This document shows positions 13,501 to 22,450 of a stretch of 43,656 nt of DNA, piece by piece (position 1 is the first letter of the stretch; each line of letters starts with the position of its first letter). This DNA is from Sporothrix humicola (lineage: Eukaryota > Ascomycota > Sordariomycetes > Ophiostomatales > Ophiostomataceae): positions 1-43,656 of the forward strand of contig WNYE01000154.1 in assembly GCA_021396245.1 (NCBI GenBank), written 5' to 3'. The notes beneath the pieces were generated by a model. It was not told the origin of the DNA, made no database searches, and was given only the letters and a program-made list of their open reading frames with translations. The translations under genes and the position numbers were made by a program.

Positions 13501-15382
13501 ATTAGACTATACACACTGCACAAAGCCCGAGAACCCACTGAAGACCGACGCCTGAGGCCACTGAATCCACACACACTTCACACAATAAAGACCTCAGAGA
13601 CTTAGGGACGGCGACCGCTGTGCACATATTTTCTACCACTGTTGCCGGTCCGGTTCAGAGCCGTCTGGTTCCCCTGAAGCGGTCCCTCAACGGCTTCATC
13701 GCGGTCTCTTCGAGGACAAAGAAACAGCCGTCGAATCGTCGGTCCCTCTTCCTGATCAGGATGTGGTGTGGACGCCGTGTGGCGCGAACAAAGGTCCAGA
13801 AGTGAGAAGGTGTCAACTTTCGGGGACTTTCGTGCTGGAGGGGAGGGAAAAAGAGTTTTTCTAGCGGTCATGCAGCCTAGACTTTAGTGGAGGGCCGAGG
13901 AAAGCGAGACAAAGAAACAGTGAGGAGAAAGAGGCCTATGAGGAATCGCGGAGCTGTGAAAGAGGATCCCGGTCACAAAGGAACTGGCCAAAGAAACAGA
14001 AACAAAAGGAAGAAACTTTTTTTCTCCTTGGTGTGCCTGCCCCTGTGGTCCGTGCGGGTCGACATGTGCGGATGGATCCACGAAACGCACTAGCGCCAGG
14101 TACCCAGCCAATCACAGGCAGCCACACTGACGGGTTCCAACAACACACAACCGTCGAGCAAAGAAAACAAGGGACAGCGCCGCACAATGAAGCAAAGAAA
14201 AAGGGCAAAAATAAAAGAAAACAAACAAATACGATGAAACAAACAGACATGGGAAAATTAACATGAAAAAAATAATAAAGAAATCAAAGAGCGCACAAAA
14301 TAACGAATGCGACTGCTTTGCGCCTCAAAGGCAGGAACGGTTGAACCTTGCATTACCGTTGCCGAAGTGGGCCCCACCTCCTGCCCTGACATCTCTTTGA
14401 GGACCTGAGAGCGAGGTGAGCTAGCAGACTGGAAAAAGGAAGGAACGACGGTCGACAGGGGCTGCGCCAGGAAGGGACAGGGGTAGCTGTCCAGGGGCGA
14501 GGAAACACAAGAGAGAAAGAGCGAAAATCGAGGGAAAAGAAACAAAAGTGGAAGGAGCAAGCCACAGGCCAGCACACACCAACCCGGGGACCACAAAAAT
14601 AGAGCCACAAAAAGAAGAGAAAGAAAAAAAACATTGCATGGGTAGGGATCCCAAAGACCCCAAACACATCCCAAAGAAGAAAGGGAAAGGCAAACGGCAA
14701 AAGGGCAAAGAAAGAAAAGAACGCAGTCACACCGTTGCGGCCCCACTTGCGCCATCCAGGCAGACTTGAACTTGCCTCTTGCCTCTTGTCGCACGCTGCT
14801 TTGCGCTTTCCTTTCCCAATGCGCCCGTCGCACTTTCCCAAGCGGATCTAGATGCGGACTTGGTGCATCGTTCCTGCCTCTGCGACCTCGTCCCGCACAG
14901 ATGGCTTCCGTACATAAGACCACCCGGGCCCGCTTCCTGTGAACTGGGGAAATGGATCTCTTCCCTCTCTCTCTCTCTTCTTCACCCTCACCTTCACGCT
15001 CTCTTCAGTTTGTCGTTTGTGCTTTTCGCAACAACACTCCTTTCTTGCCGCATCCGCATATCCAGTGGCCGGCCACTCTCATTCATACCCAACAACCAGC
15101 AACACTGCAACACCGCAAATCAACGACGACCTCTTCGTCCTTGTAGTCTTGACGACTCCTTTGCCCTTTGCTTCAACTTCAACTTCCACTCGGCCATCCA
15201 GCGCCTGTTCATTCTTTCAGTCTACCTTCTGGTTACGGTAGCTTTTCTGCTTTTCAGCACAGCACATTCAGAACAAACATCAGCTTCGTCTAGAACGACA
15301 GTCTCATCGACACTTCAACTACCAGGAAGACTCCTTCTTTTGATACCACTTTTCTTTTACACCACCCTCTCTTTTGATCAAC
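10520..15382. other. 4.9-kb gene-free region with polypurine tracts and a CT-rich promoter
   Basis: No coding gene can be supported. ORFs up to 221 aa (for example 14258-14923 on the minus strand) are low-complexity Phe/Leu/Ser translations of purine-rich DNA. The + strand is strongly purine-rich at about 13880-14300 and 14500-14760, then switches to pyrimidine-rich at about 14955-15000 and 15300-15380, just before the Ser-rich protein gene. Such CT tracts are common immediately upstream of well-expressed fungal genes. A TACGGAGTAC motif lies at 12737-12746. A long 5' leader or an unannotated non-coding RNA is possible but not shown. Confidence 0.5.
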
Positions 15383-16987
15383 ATGTTCACCACCACCAAC
15401 GTCCTGCTTGCCCTGGCGGCTGCTCGCGCTGCCATTGCCACTGGTGTCTCGTGCACGCCCCATGACAGCTACTCGTCGTCGGTCGGCGTTCTCGGCTGCT
15501 ACATCGACACCAACCGCGTTGCCTACTGGCCGGGCTCTGTCGACTGCAACAACATCTGCGTCAAGGTCACCAACGGCGACCGCTCGGTCCACCTGCTGCG
15601 CATCGACCAGTCGGGCGGCGCCTACGACATCAGCTACGACGCCTGGAACTACCTCCAGACCGGCTCGTCGGCCACCGTCGATCCCATCTCGGGCGGCGGT
15701 GTCTCGATGGAGTACGAGGAGGTTGATGCCTCGGAGTGCGCCTCGCTCATCAAGACGCCCGGCAACAAGCTGCCGCTCTCGGCCTCCAACAGCATGAACT
15801 ACCTCGTCAGCTGTCTTGCCGACTCCAGCAGCTGGGTCGCCCAGAACCACGTGCTGTACAACATTGCCGACCCGCTCTGCTCGCTCGGCTACGACGAGAC
15901 CTGCACGCTCGACCTCAACACCAGCAACCAGCCCAGCTGCCCGCACACCCTCGGCCTGACCTCGTCGCTGACCTCGACGCACGTCTACAACATCGAGTAC
16001 CCCTCGGGCAAGTGCGTTGATGCTTCGTCCGGCGAGGAGGTCTCGTCGAGCGTGGCTCTGTCGGGTGATAGCTCTGACTCCAGCTCTGGTTCGTCTGGCT
16101 CGAGCGGCTCTTCTGCCGCCGCCAAGGTCGCTGCCGCTCCTGCTGCCTCGTCTTCTTCTGCCGCTGCTCCGGCTGCTGCCTCGACCACCTCGTCGCCGGC
16201 TGCCGTTGTTGCTCCCACCACCTCTTCTTCTTCGTCTACTGCTCAGGCGCCGACCAACTCGCCCGGTGTCTTTGTTGCCACCAGCCAGTCTGCCGGCAAC
16301 AGCCAACAGGTAAGCAGTGCCAGCAGCCAGCCTGCGTTTTCTTCTTCGTCTTCTCCGTCTTCTCCGTCTTCTTCGGTTCTTTCCTCCTCCTCTGCCGCGT
16401 CCACCTCCTCCACCACGACCGCTACGATTACCATGATCGCCACGAGCACCTCGACGGTGCGCTGCAGCTCGTCCTCCGCTTCCTCCGTTTCCTCCGTTTC
16501 CTCCGTTCCCGTACCCGCCCCCGTCCCGTCCTCCTCGTCCTCCTCGTCCTCCTCGTCCTCCTCGTTCTCCTCGTTCTCCTCCTCCGAGACCCCGTGTCTG
16601 ACCACGTCGCAGACCACTTCTTCCAGCATCAGCAGCGCCGCCCCGGCCACCACGAGCAGCTCGTCCTCGTCGGCCGCCGCTGTCTCGTCCAGCTCGGCTG
16701 TTGTTGTCCCCTCTTCTTCCTCCACGAAGAAGTCGTCGTCGTCGTCCTCCGCCACGACCTCAACCTCTGCGACCACTTTCGCCAAGTCCACGCTGGTTGT
16801 TGCCCCCTCGTCCACGGCTTCGGCTATTGGCACGGGCTCCATCCACCCCTCGACCTCGGCCACTGGCTCGTCCGGCGCCTCGTCGCCCTCCACTGTCGTC
16901 GTGTCTGGCGCTTCGGCTGGCGTTGCCGGCTCCCTGCGCGTGACCGTCGCTCTGGCCGGTGCCTGGGCCGCCTGGATGCTCCTGTAA
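15383..16987 (+). CDS. Secreted, Ser-rich, probably GPI-anchored surface protein with barwin/expansin-like N-terminal domain, 534 aa
   Basis: Begins with a hydrophobic signal peptide (residues 1-20, Ala/Leu-rich). Residues 21-220 form a compact region with ten Cys. Its core CNNICVKVTNGDR followed by IDQSGGAYDISYDAW resembles the double-psi beta-barrel of barwin/expansin-like proteins (inference from pattern). Residues 225-510 are almost wholly Ser/Ala/Thr, with runs of TCC/TCG codons, as in O-mannosylated cell-wall stalks. The C-terminus (VAGSLRVTVALAGAWAAWML) is a short hydrophobic tail after small residues, as in GPI-anchor signals. A perfect donor-like CAG|GTAAGC at 16310 lies in the Ser-rich part, but read-through stays open and no frame-keeping acceptor was found, so a single exon is chosen. 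Likely role: structural or carbohydrate-binding protein at the cell wall. Confidence 0.8.
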   Translation: MFTTTNVLLALAAARAAIATGVSCTPHDSYSSSVGVLGCYIDTNRVAYWPGSVDCNNICVKVTNGDRSVHLLRIDQSGGAYDISYDAWNYLQTGSSATVDPISGGGVSMEYEEVDASECASLIKTPGNKLPLSASNSMNYLVSCLADSSSWVAQNHVLYNIADPLCSLGYDETCTLDLNTSNQPSCPHTLGLTSSLTSTHVYNIEYPSGKCVDASSGEEVSSSVALSGDSSDSSSGSSGSSGSSAAAKVAAAPAASSSSAAAPAAASTTSSPAAVVAPTTSSSSSTAQAPTNSPGVFVATSQSAGNSQQVSSASSQPAFSSSSSPSSPSSSVLSSSSAASTSSTTTATITMIATSTSTVRCSSSSASSVSSVSSVPVPAPVPSSSSSSSSSSSSFSSFSSSETPCLTTSQTTSSSISSAAPATTSSSSSSAAAVSSSSAVVVPSSSSTKKSSSSSSATTSTSATTFAKSTLVVAPSSTASAIGTGSIHPSTSATGSSGASSPSTVVVSGASAGVAGSLRVTVALAGAWAAWMLL

Positions 16988-17438
16988 GAGGATACAAGGA
17001 CAAGACAAATAAATGGGAGGCGTTATATGAATTTTCTTGCATGATCAAATGACCAAAATCTTTTCAACCAATTTTTCTTGTACATACTTGAGAACACCCT
17101 TTTACTTTCTTTCTCTCGTTTAGACCACTTTATTCTCTCAGCCCGAGCACTAGCACCCTCGCGTGCTAGGCCGCGCTGCCTTTTACAATTTTTTCTTGGC
17201 CATGCCTCTCTTTTGCAGGATCTGGTCAATAAATTGAAACTTTTTTTCCATACTAAGTAGTACAATAACGTGTCTATGTGTCCTGGAAGTGAAACATTTG
17301 AATGATATGCAGTGTCCCACAACATGACGTCGAAAAGAAAACAGCAGCACTCTATTTCATGCATGTACAGCAAACATATAGGGTCTATGGAGAATAATGA
17401 AACATCAAACGATAACGCAATGCCAACTGCCCACCCAC
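16988..17438. other. Convergent intergenic region
   Basis: Lies between the 3' ends of the Ser-rich protein gene (+) and the mitochondrial carrier gene (-). AT-rich, with AATAAA-like words (AATAAATG near 17009, CAATAAATT near 17227) suitable as polyadenylation elements. Nothing coding is seen. Confidence 0.5.
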
Positions 17439-18534
17439 CTACTGGAACGCCGAGATCTTGCTGGCCGTCATGGCTGCAGCCGCCCACTCGTAGACGGTAA
17501 AGACAATGCCGCCACTAAACACCAAACGGCCCAGACGCATCGTGCTGCCCTTCCACAAGCCCCGCACGCCACCTTCCCGCAACACACTCTGCAGCGCCTC
17601 GCCCATGCTGCTGCCCGAAGCGCTCTGCACGCGTGTCTTGATTGTGTCAAAGGGCTGCGTAGCATAGACAGTAATTGTGCCGGCCACGCTGCCGATGCCA
17701 AACGTGACGAGGGCGTTTGTGGGAAGCCCCTGCGCCTTGCACGTCTCGCGCAGCGCGTTGTACGAGCCCATGCGGACGGCCGACGTGCTGGCCTGCTTCA
17801 TCGCCGTCGACACCAAGCCCCGGTAAAACGTCCCAATACCCTGCTCCTTGAGCAGAACACTCATGCCGTGCAGGACGCCACGGAAGCGCGGCTTGCCGCT
17901 CTTGGCGTCGTCGATCAGCGCCGTCTTGATGCGCTCGGTCGGCGTCACGGCCACGGCGCTCTCGACACAACCGGCCACCATGCCCGCCAGGACACCGTTG
18001 GCTTTGGACAGTTGGCCCTTTTCGTTGGCCAGGCTGTTGCGGATGGCGTCAAAAGACAGAAAACGCACCGATGCCTTGAACATGGTGCCAACGATCAGCG
18101 TTGAGCAGCCCGTGTACAGCTTGGCCACGCCCTCGGTCTGCACGACATGGCGGATCATGGTGATGGGATTTGTGATGTTGGCTGCCTTGGACCCAGCATC
18201 TTGCTTCAGTTGCATGCGGGTCTTGGCAAATTCAAACGGGTATGTAGATGCCGCCTCGACACCGCCAGCAATGCCACCGGCCAGTAACGACACAATGGGT
18301 GGGATCTTTTTCTGTAGGGAGATGTGTGAGACATGAGAAAACGAGAAACGACAAATGAGAAATGAGCAATGAGGCATGACGTCATTGAAGCATTACATAT
18401 AAGAAAGCGCATCAATGTGCTAGGTAAGCATGTGATGGCACGCAACGGGAATGGCATACCTTTGTGGCCACGGGCGCATCTTTGCGCTGTGGCTCGGCAA
18501 CCGCCGTTGGAGAAACCTGTGCGCTTGTTGCCAT
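17439..18534 (-). CDS. ctp1: Mitochondrial tricarboxylate (citrate) transport protein, 315 aa
   Basis: Inner-membrane carrier exchanging citrate for another tricarboxylate or malate. Exon 1 is 18534-18460 (25 codons) and exon 2 is 18311-17439; the 148-bp phase-0 intron starts GTATGC and ends CTACAG. Three mitochondrial-carrier repeats are visible, with Px[DE]xx[KR] signatures at about P50 (PFEFAK), P149 (PTERIK) and P245 (PFDTIK). The second signature's TPTERIK and the following TALIDD segment are characteristic of the citrate carrier subfamily (family knowledge). The length of 315 aa is normal. The start at 18534 is the only ATG that leads into the carrier within the exon without the upstream in-frame extension. 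Shares an 886-bp divergent promoter region with the esterase gene. Confidence 0.93.
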
Positions 18535-19420
18535 TGTAATGTCTGAGTGTGAGACTGGGTATCGTGTAAATCCTGAGGGTTGTCTCTTCAATGCAGTCAA
18601 TCAAGTTTGATCTGATCGGTGCTGGTGGATTGTTGTGATGTTGAACAGTTCCTTGTATTTGAACTGAATGGCCGAGGTAATAATATTTAAAAAGAACCGA
18701 AATGGGAAATTGAATGTAAACAATATGTTTTCCAACCTAAAATATTCAAATAAGTTTAAAAAAAAAAAATAGACCACGGCCCAAAATCAGAAAATAAAAT
18801 CTGAAGGAAAACCCAAAAGCCAAATTCAGCTCAAATATTGATATGCAAATTCACACACGTCCATAATATGACAATATCATTCCCAGAATGCGGACTGAGA
18901 CGGAGTCGTGACGGAGAATCAGGGGCCGTTAAAAGCCGCTACAGAGGCGCTAGTGAGCTGTATGGAGGAAGGTGCCCTCTTGCAGAGACAACTGACAAAA
19001 AAGGTCACGAGAGTGATCACGTGCCACAACCAACACGAGCCTTTCCTTTTTGAGCCCCTGACAACAACAAAGCGCAATTCGGTTCCCGTCCCACGGAAAC
19101 TATGCTGCCGTGGACGAACACAACAAAACGACCCAGAACCTCCCCACAACCACTGTCGCCGACAAACCCCACAAAGCGAGACTCGGACAGCTTGAACTAC
19201 ACAGTAAACGCGGTCGTGCAGTCAAAATCGACGTTTGCCAGCAGAGTCGTGGCTCCGAGGCTGTTCGAATGATGCGAGCAAGATGAGTAGGAGGTGAACG
19301 GCAAAGGCGACATCCAAGATGGATTGACCGCTGCAGCTACACACTTCGGCTTGATCCGAAGATCCTGGCTGCATCGAATATCGACTTCTGCCCCCAACAC
19401 AATCCCCAACTCCCACCGCA
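18535..19420. other. Divergent promoter region between carrier and esterase genes
   Basis: AT-rich in the half nearest the carrier (an A9 run near 18761) and more GC-balanced toward the esterase. A CACGTG E-box occurs at about 19018-19023 within gatCACGTGcc. No coding sequence is supported. Confidence 0.5.
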
Positions 19421-21199
19421 ATGGCGACCGACTCCGTTGTCCGGCTGAACACGCCGCTTGGTGCACTCGACGCACGATGGAAGGGTGCGGGCGAGACAGA
19501 GACAAAAACCGCCGGCCAGGGCGTCCTCAAGGCGCTGGGCATCCAGTACGCCGATATCCCCTACCGCTGGTCGCCTCCGCGCAAGATTTCGACCGACAAG
19601 CCGTGGCTGGGGACGCGTGACTGCACCCGATTTGGCCCGGGCTGCCCACAGATCGGCCGCGCGCTGTTTGGCGTCGAGAATGTGCCCATGTTTGGCCAGC
19701 TGGGCACAGACGCTGCGGGAAACGACACCATGACCATCCGCCCCGACCGCGAGGACGAGTTTGCGTGCCTCAACCTCAACATCTATACCCCGGCAAGAAA
19801 GGAGAGTGACGGGACTGCTGTTGTGGAAAGCAAAAAACCTCTGCCGGTCCTTGTCTGGATCCACGGCGGCTCATACCAGGTCGGCGCCGGCTCTGTGGAT
19901 GCCTACGATGGGACGCCGCTGGTTCGCCGGGGCCTGGAGACAGGAACGCCTGTGGTCGTTGTGACGATCAACTACCGTCTGGGCGTGCTTGGCTTCTTGC
20001 ACAGCAAAGAGCTCGTGGAGGTCGAGGCCAACAACGAGGACCTCCCGCCCCAGTTTCGGTCAGCTGCGAATCTGGCCCTGATCGACTGCAAGTACGCGAT
20101 TGACTGGCTCAAGGACAACATCCACCACTTTGGCGGCGATCCTAAAAGCATCACGGCCATGGGCGAGTCCGCTGGTGCCGGGGCTATTCACCACTTGATG
20201 ACAGTGCCGAATCTGTTTGTGGACATCTCTCGCATCATCTTGTCGTCGTCGACGTTCATGTCCATCCAGCTTTTGAGGGCTCACGAGGCACAGCGTGCCT
20301 TTGACGACATCTGCCAAAAGTTTGGCGTGGCAGGCGGCTCGTCCGTAGAAACTGTCCAACAACTGCGCGACATTCCCGTCGACCGCTTGATCGAGGAGTC
20401 CTGGTTCAGAAGTGCGGCATTCCGGCCCATCTGGGACGACATCACGATGACAGAGGACCCACGCGAGGCAGCATTTGACCCGGAACGGTGGAACCCGTCA
20501 CTCAAGTCCATTGTCATGGGGATTTGCCAGAATGAGCCCTGGATTCGCGAGGCTGCCATTATTGCCGGCAACAGGAGACACGGCATCAGAAATGTCATCA
20601 TGGGCCGAGTGCCCCCCGATTCCACTGGAACAGAAACTCTCCGTGACCATGCTGCCCAGTTGTATGCTGATCCGTCCTCTTTCCCCTGGCATGCGACATC
20701 GCCTTCTCTTGCTGTGCCGGATCACAATCAAGTCTCCATGGCCATTGAGGGGCACTGCCGGTACAATACGCCAGCGACTCTCTTCTCACGCTCTTTTGTA
20801 CAGGGTCCGTCACCAACAAAATCGACAGGAAGGACCCTCTACCGCTACCTCTTTGAATATGTTACGGAACACTGGCCCAAGGAGTGGCCTGTCACGCACA
20901 CGGCCGACGTTTTGCCCATCTTTTTGCATCGAAGCTTGAGTGCTGCAGACCGGGGAGTGTCGGAAACGCTCGCCGACCGACTGTTGCAGTTCGTATCTGG
21001 GGTTGCGCCAGAAAAGTGGTCACCGTACACGGCCGACGCACCTCTTCTCAATCGGCTTGACCAGAATGGAGACTGGTCCATTGCCAGCGAATCAGAAGGA
21101 CTGTTCGATCTAACGGAGGAGCGTGTTCAGTTTTGGTCGGACGTGTTGAAGGCTGTATTGGCAACGGGGCGTGCTGGCTGGCCAGAGATGACCAGATAG
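19421..21199 (+). CDS. Type-B carboxylesterase / lipase family hydrolase, 592 aa
   Basis: Alpha/beta-hydrolase of the carboxylesterase type-B (COesterase) family, hydrolysing carboxylic esters. Single exon from the ATG at 19421. The oxyanion-hole segment WIHGGSYQVGAGS follows a conserved block EFACLNLNIYTP (family EDCLyLNvyTP). The nucleophile is Ser250 in GESAGAG. Glu372 (GICQNEPW) and His493 (THTADVLPIF) sit at the spacing expected for the acid and base of the triad. There is no signal peptide, so it is probably intracellular, unlike secreted fungal lipases of this family. The substrate is unknown. The next gene on the same strand starts 325 bp downstream. Confidence 0.9.
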   Translation: MATDSVVRLNTPLGALDARWKGAGETETKTAGQGVLKALGIQYADIPYRWSPPRKISTDKPWLGTRDCTRFGPGCPQIGRALFGVENVPMFGQLGTDAAGNDTMTIRPDREDEFACLNLNIYTPARKESDGTAVVESKKPLPVLVWIHGGSYQVGAGSVDAYDGTPLVRRGLETGTPVVVVTINYRLGVLGFLHSKELVEVEANNEDLPPQFRSAANLALIDCKYAIDWLKDNIHHFGGDPKSITAMGESAGAGAIHHLMTVPNLFVDISRIILSSSTFMSIQLLRAHEAQRAFDDICQKFGVAGGSSVETVQQLRDIPVDRLIEESWFRSAAFRPIWDDITMTEDPREAAFDPERWNPSLKSIVMGICQNEPWIREAAIIAGNRRHGIRNVIMGRVPPDSTGTETLRDHAAQLYADPSSFPWHATSPSLAVPDHNQVSMAIEGHCRYNTPATLFSRSFVQGPSPTKSTGRTLYRYLFEYVTEHWPKEWPVTHTADVLPIFLHRSLSAADRGVSETLADRLLQFVSGVAPEKWSPYTADAPLLNRLDQNGDWSIASESEGLFDLTEERVQFWSDVLKAVLATGRAGWPEMTR

Positions 21200-21524
21200 C
21201 TGTTGGCTTGTGGAAGTGGATTTTCTTTTTTTTTTTCTGTTACCTTTTTCTTCTGTTTCTGTTGGCAATGATTCATTAGGCCGCTAGTCTCCAACGCACT
21301 TACAGCTTACCCCCCATTTTATGTTCCTGTGACGGTTTTCATTGTTAAGGCCGGCAGGCGTGGGGCTTCGCTTGAGTAGAAGTTCCATTTCGCATTGTAC
21401 AAGTAAACAAGATGAACATAAAACAGACAAGCAGCCTTTAAGTTTTATTTTAACCGACATTAACTATTACCATTTTTTGCTATTTTCATTTTCCATTATC
21501 GTTATTTCAATTTGTCTTGCAATC
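21200..21524. other. Short intergenic region between esterase and ABM-like gene
   Basis: 325 bp, same-strand spacing. A T-rich stretch after the esterase stop (about 21220-21270) and a T/A-rich stretch before 21525 look like a 3' end followed by a promoter. Nothing coding is seen. Confidence 0.45.
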
Positions 21525-22395
21525 ATGTCCAATTTCGTTGTGTGGCGTCACCTGAGTATGAAGCCAGGAGGAGACAAGCAGGTAAGAAAGAGCCTAAACA
21601 TTTGGGGCCTCGATTACTCCAAAAACCCACAGCAACGGCACTAACACTCACACAAGGTCCTCGCTGCGCTTACCACGTTGACCAAATATGCTCGAGACAA
21701 CGGGGACGCCGTAATTGGCATCTGGGTCTGGCAACAGGCGGCGGACAGCAGCACCGGTGTCCTTCCCTGGGTGTATGGCGAGACGCAGCACCAGCCCTTT
21801 ACGGGATCGTATCCAGCCATCATGACCCAAGAAATGTGTGTAGAAGATGGATGCATTTTCTCAAAAAAACTCCATTTTCAAGAGCGGCAGAGCTGACAGC
21901 CCAATCTTCTTGTGTAGATACCGTGGCGAGTCCGACTACAGCACGTTGCTTGAGAGCACGGCATATCAGTCGTTCGTCGCCGAGGCGTGGCCTTTTCTGC
22001 AAGAAGAACCACGGGAACAGCGTCTCAAACCGGCCGCTGGCTTTTCTTTCCGCCCTGGCAACCCGTATTCGACGCACGAGGACCTGTACGTCGTTGCCGC
22101 TCGCATCCAGTACAAGGAGGGCACGGTGCCCCAGGGCGTGGATTGTTGGAAGACTGTCACTTCATTTGTCGAGGAGAACGAGAAACAAGGCACACTCGGG
22201 TACTGCTTTCTCACAGACGAAGCTGACCCGGCGGCGCTGTACAGTATCGAGGCGTATCGAGACGTGGCCGCCTTTGACGTGCACAAAGTGCGTGATGCGG
22301 TCGTCAACAACCGGCACAACCAGGTGGAGAACCTCAAGATCCGCACGGGCCTGAATATCCGTGTATTCAAACAGGCCCTGTCGTCGTTTGACTAG
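21525..22395 (+). CDS. ABM-like (dimeric alpha/beta-barrel) protein, 237 aa, two introns
   Basis: Exons are 21525-21581, 21657-21835 and 21918-22395, with introns of 75 and 82 bp; phases 0 and 2 join cleanly (AT|A = Ile). The product has two related ~100-residue halves. Each starts with a beta strand carrying the opening pattern of antibiotic-biosynthesis-monooxygenase-like ferredoxin folds (FVVWRHLSMKPG; EDLYVVAARIQYKEG) and ends with a segment of the SYPAIMTQEIYR / ALYSIEAYRDV type, i.e. a tandem, pseudo-dimeric ABM arrangement. Such domains act in small-molecule oxidation or as non-catalytic subunits; the substrate cannot be told. The 3' end faces the next gene's stop only 55 bp away. Family assignment is by pattern and moderately sure. 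Confidence 0.72.
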
Positions 22396-22450
22396 GCGGG
22401 GTGTGGCAATAAATTAGTATTCTTGTTTCTTCATTCGCATGACCTCGTGC

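Noticed and set aside
14258..14923. 221-aa minus-strand frame, possibly a membrane protein
   Set aside because: The hydrophobic look comes from purine-rich + strand DNA (Phe/Leu/Ser codons); no start context, domain or splice support.
15290..16306. 338-aa Arg/Gly-rich frame on the minus strand
   Set aside because: It is the antisense of the Ser-rich protein; its composition (Arg, Gly, Ala, Val) is explained by reverse complements of Ser and Ala codons.
16310..16467. Possible intron in the Ser-rich protein (CAG|GTAAGC to CTGCAG)
   Set aside because: Removing 158 bp would shift the frame out of the Ser-rich stalk and lose the GPI-like C-terminus; read-through is open.
16243..16893. 216-aa very acidic frame on the minus strand
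   Set aside because: Glu/Asp runs are the reverse complement of the TCC/TCG/TCT Ser runs of the stalk; no independent signal.
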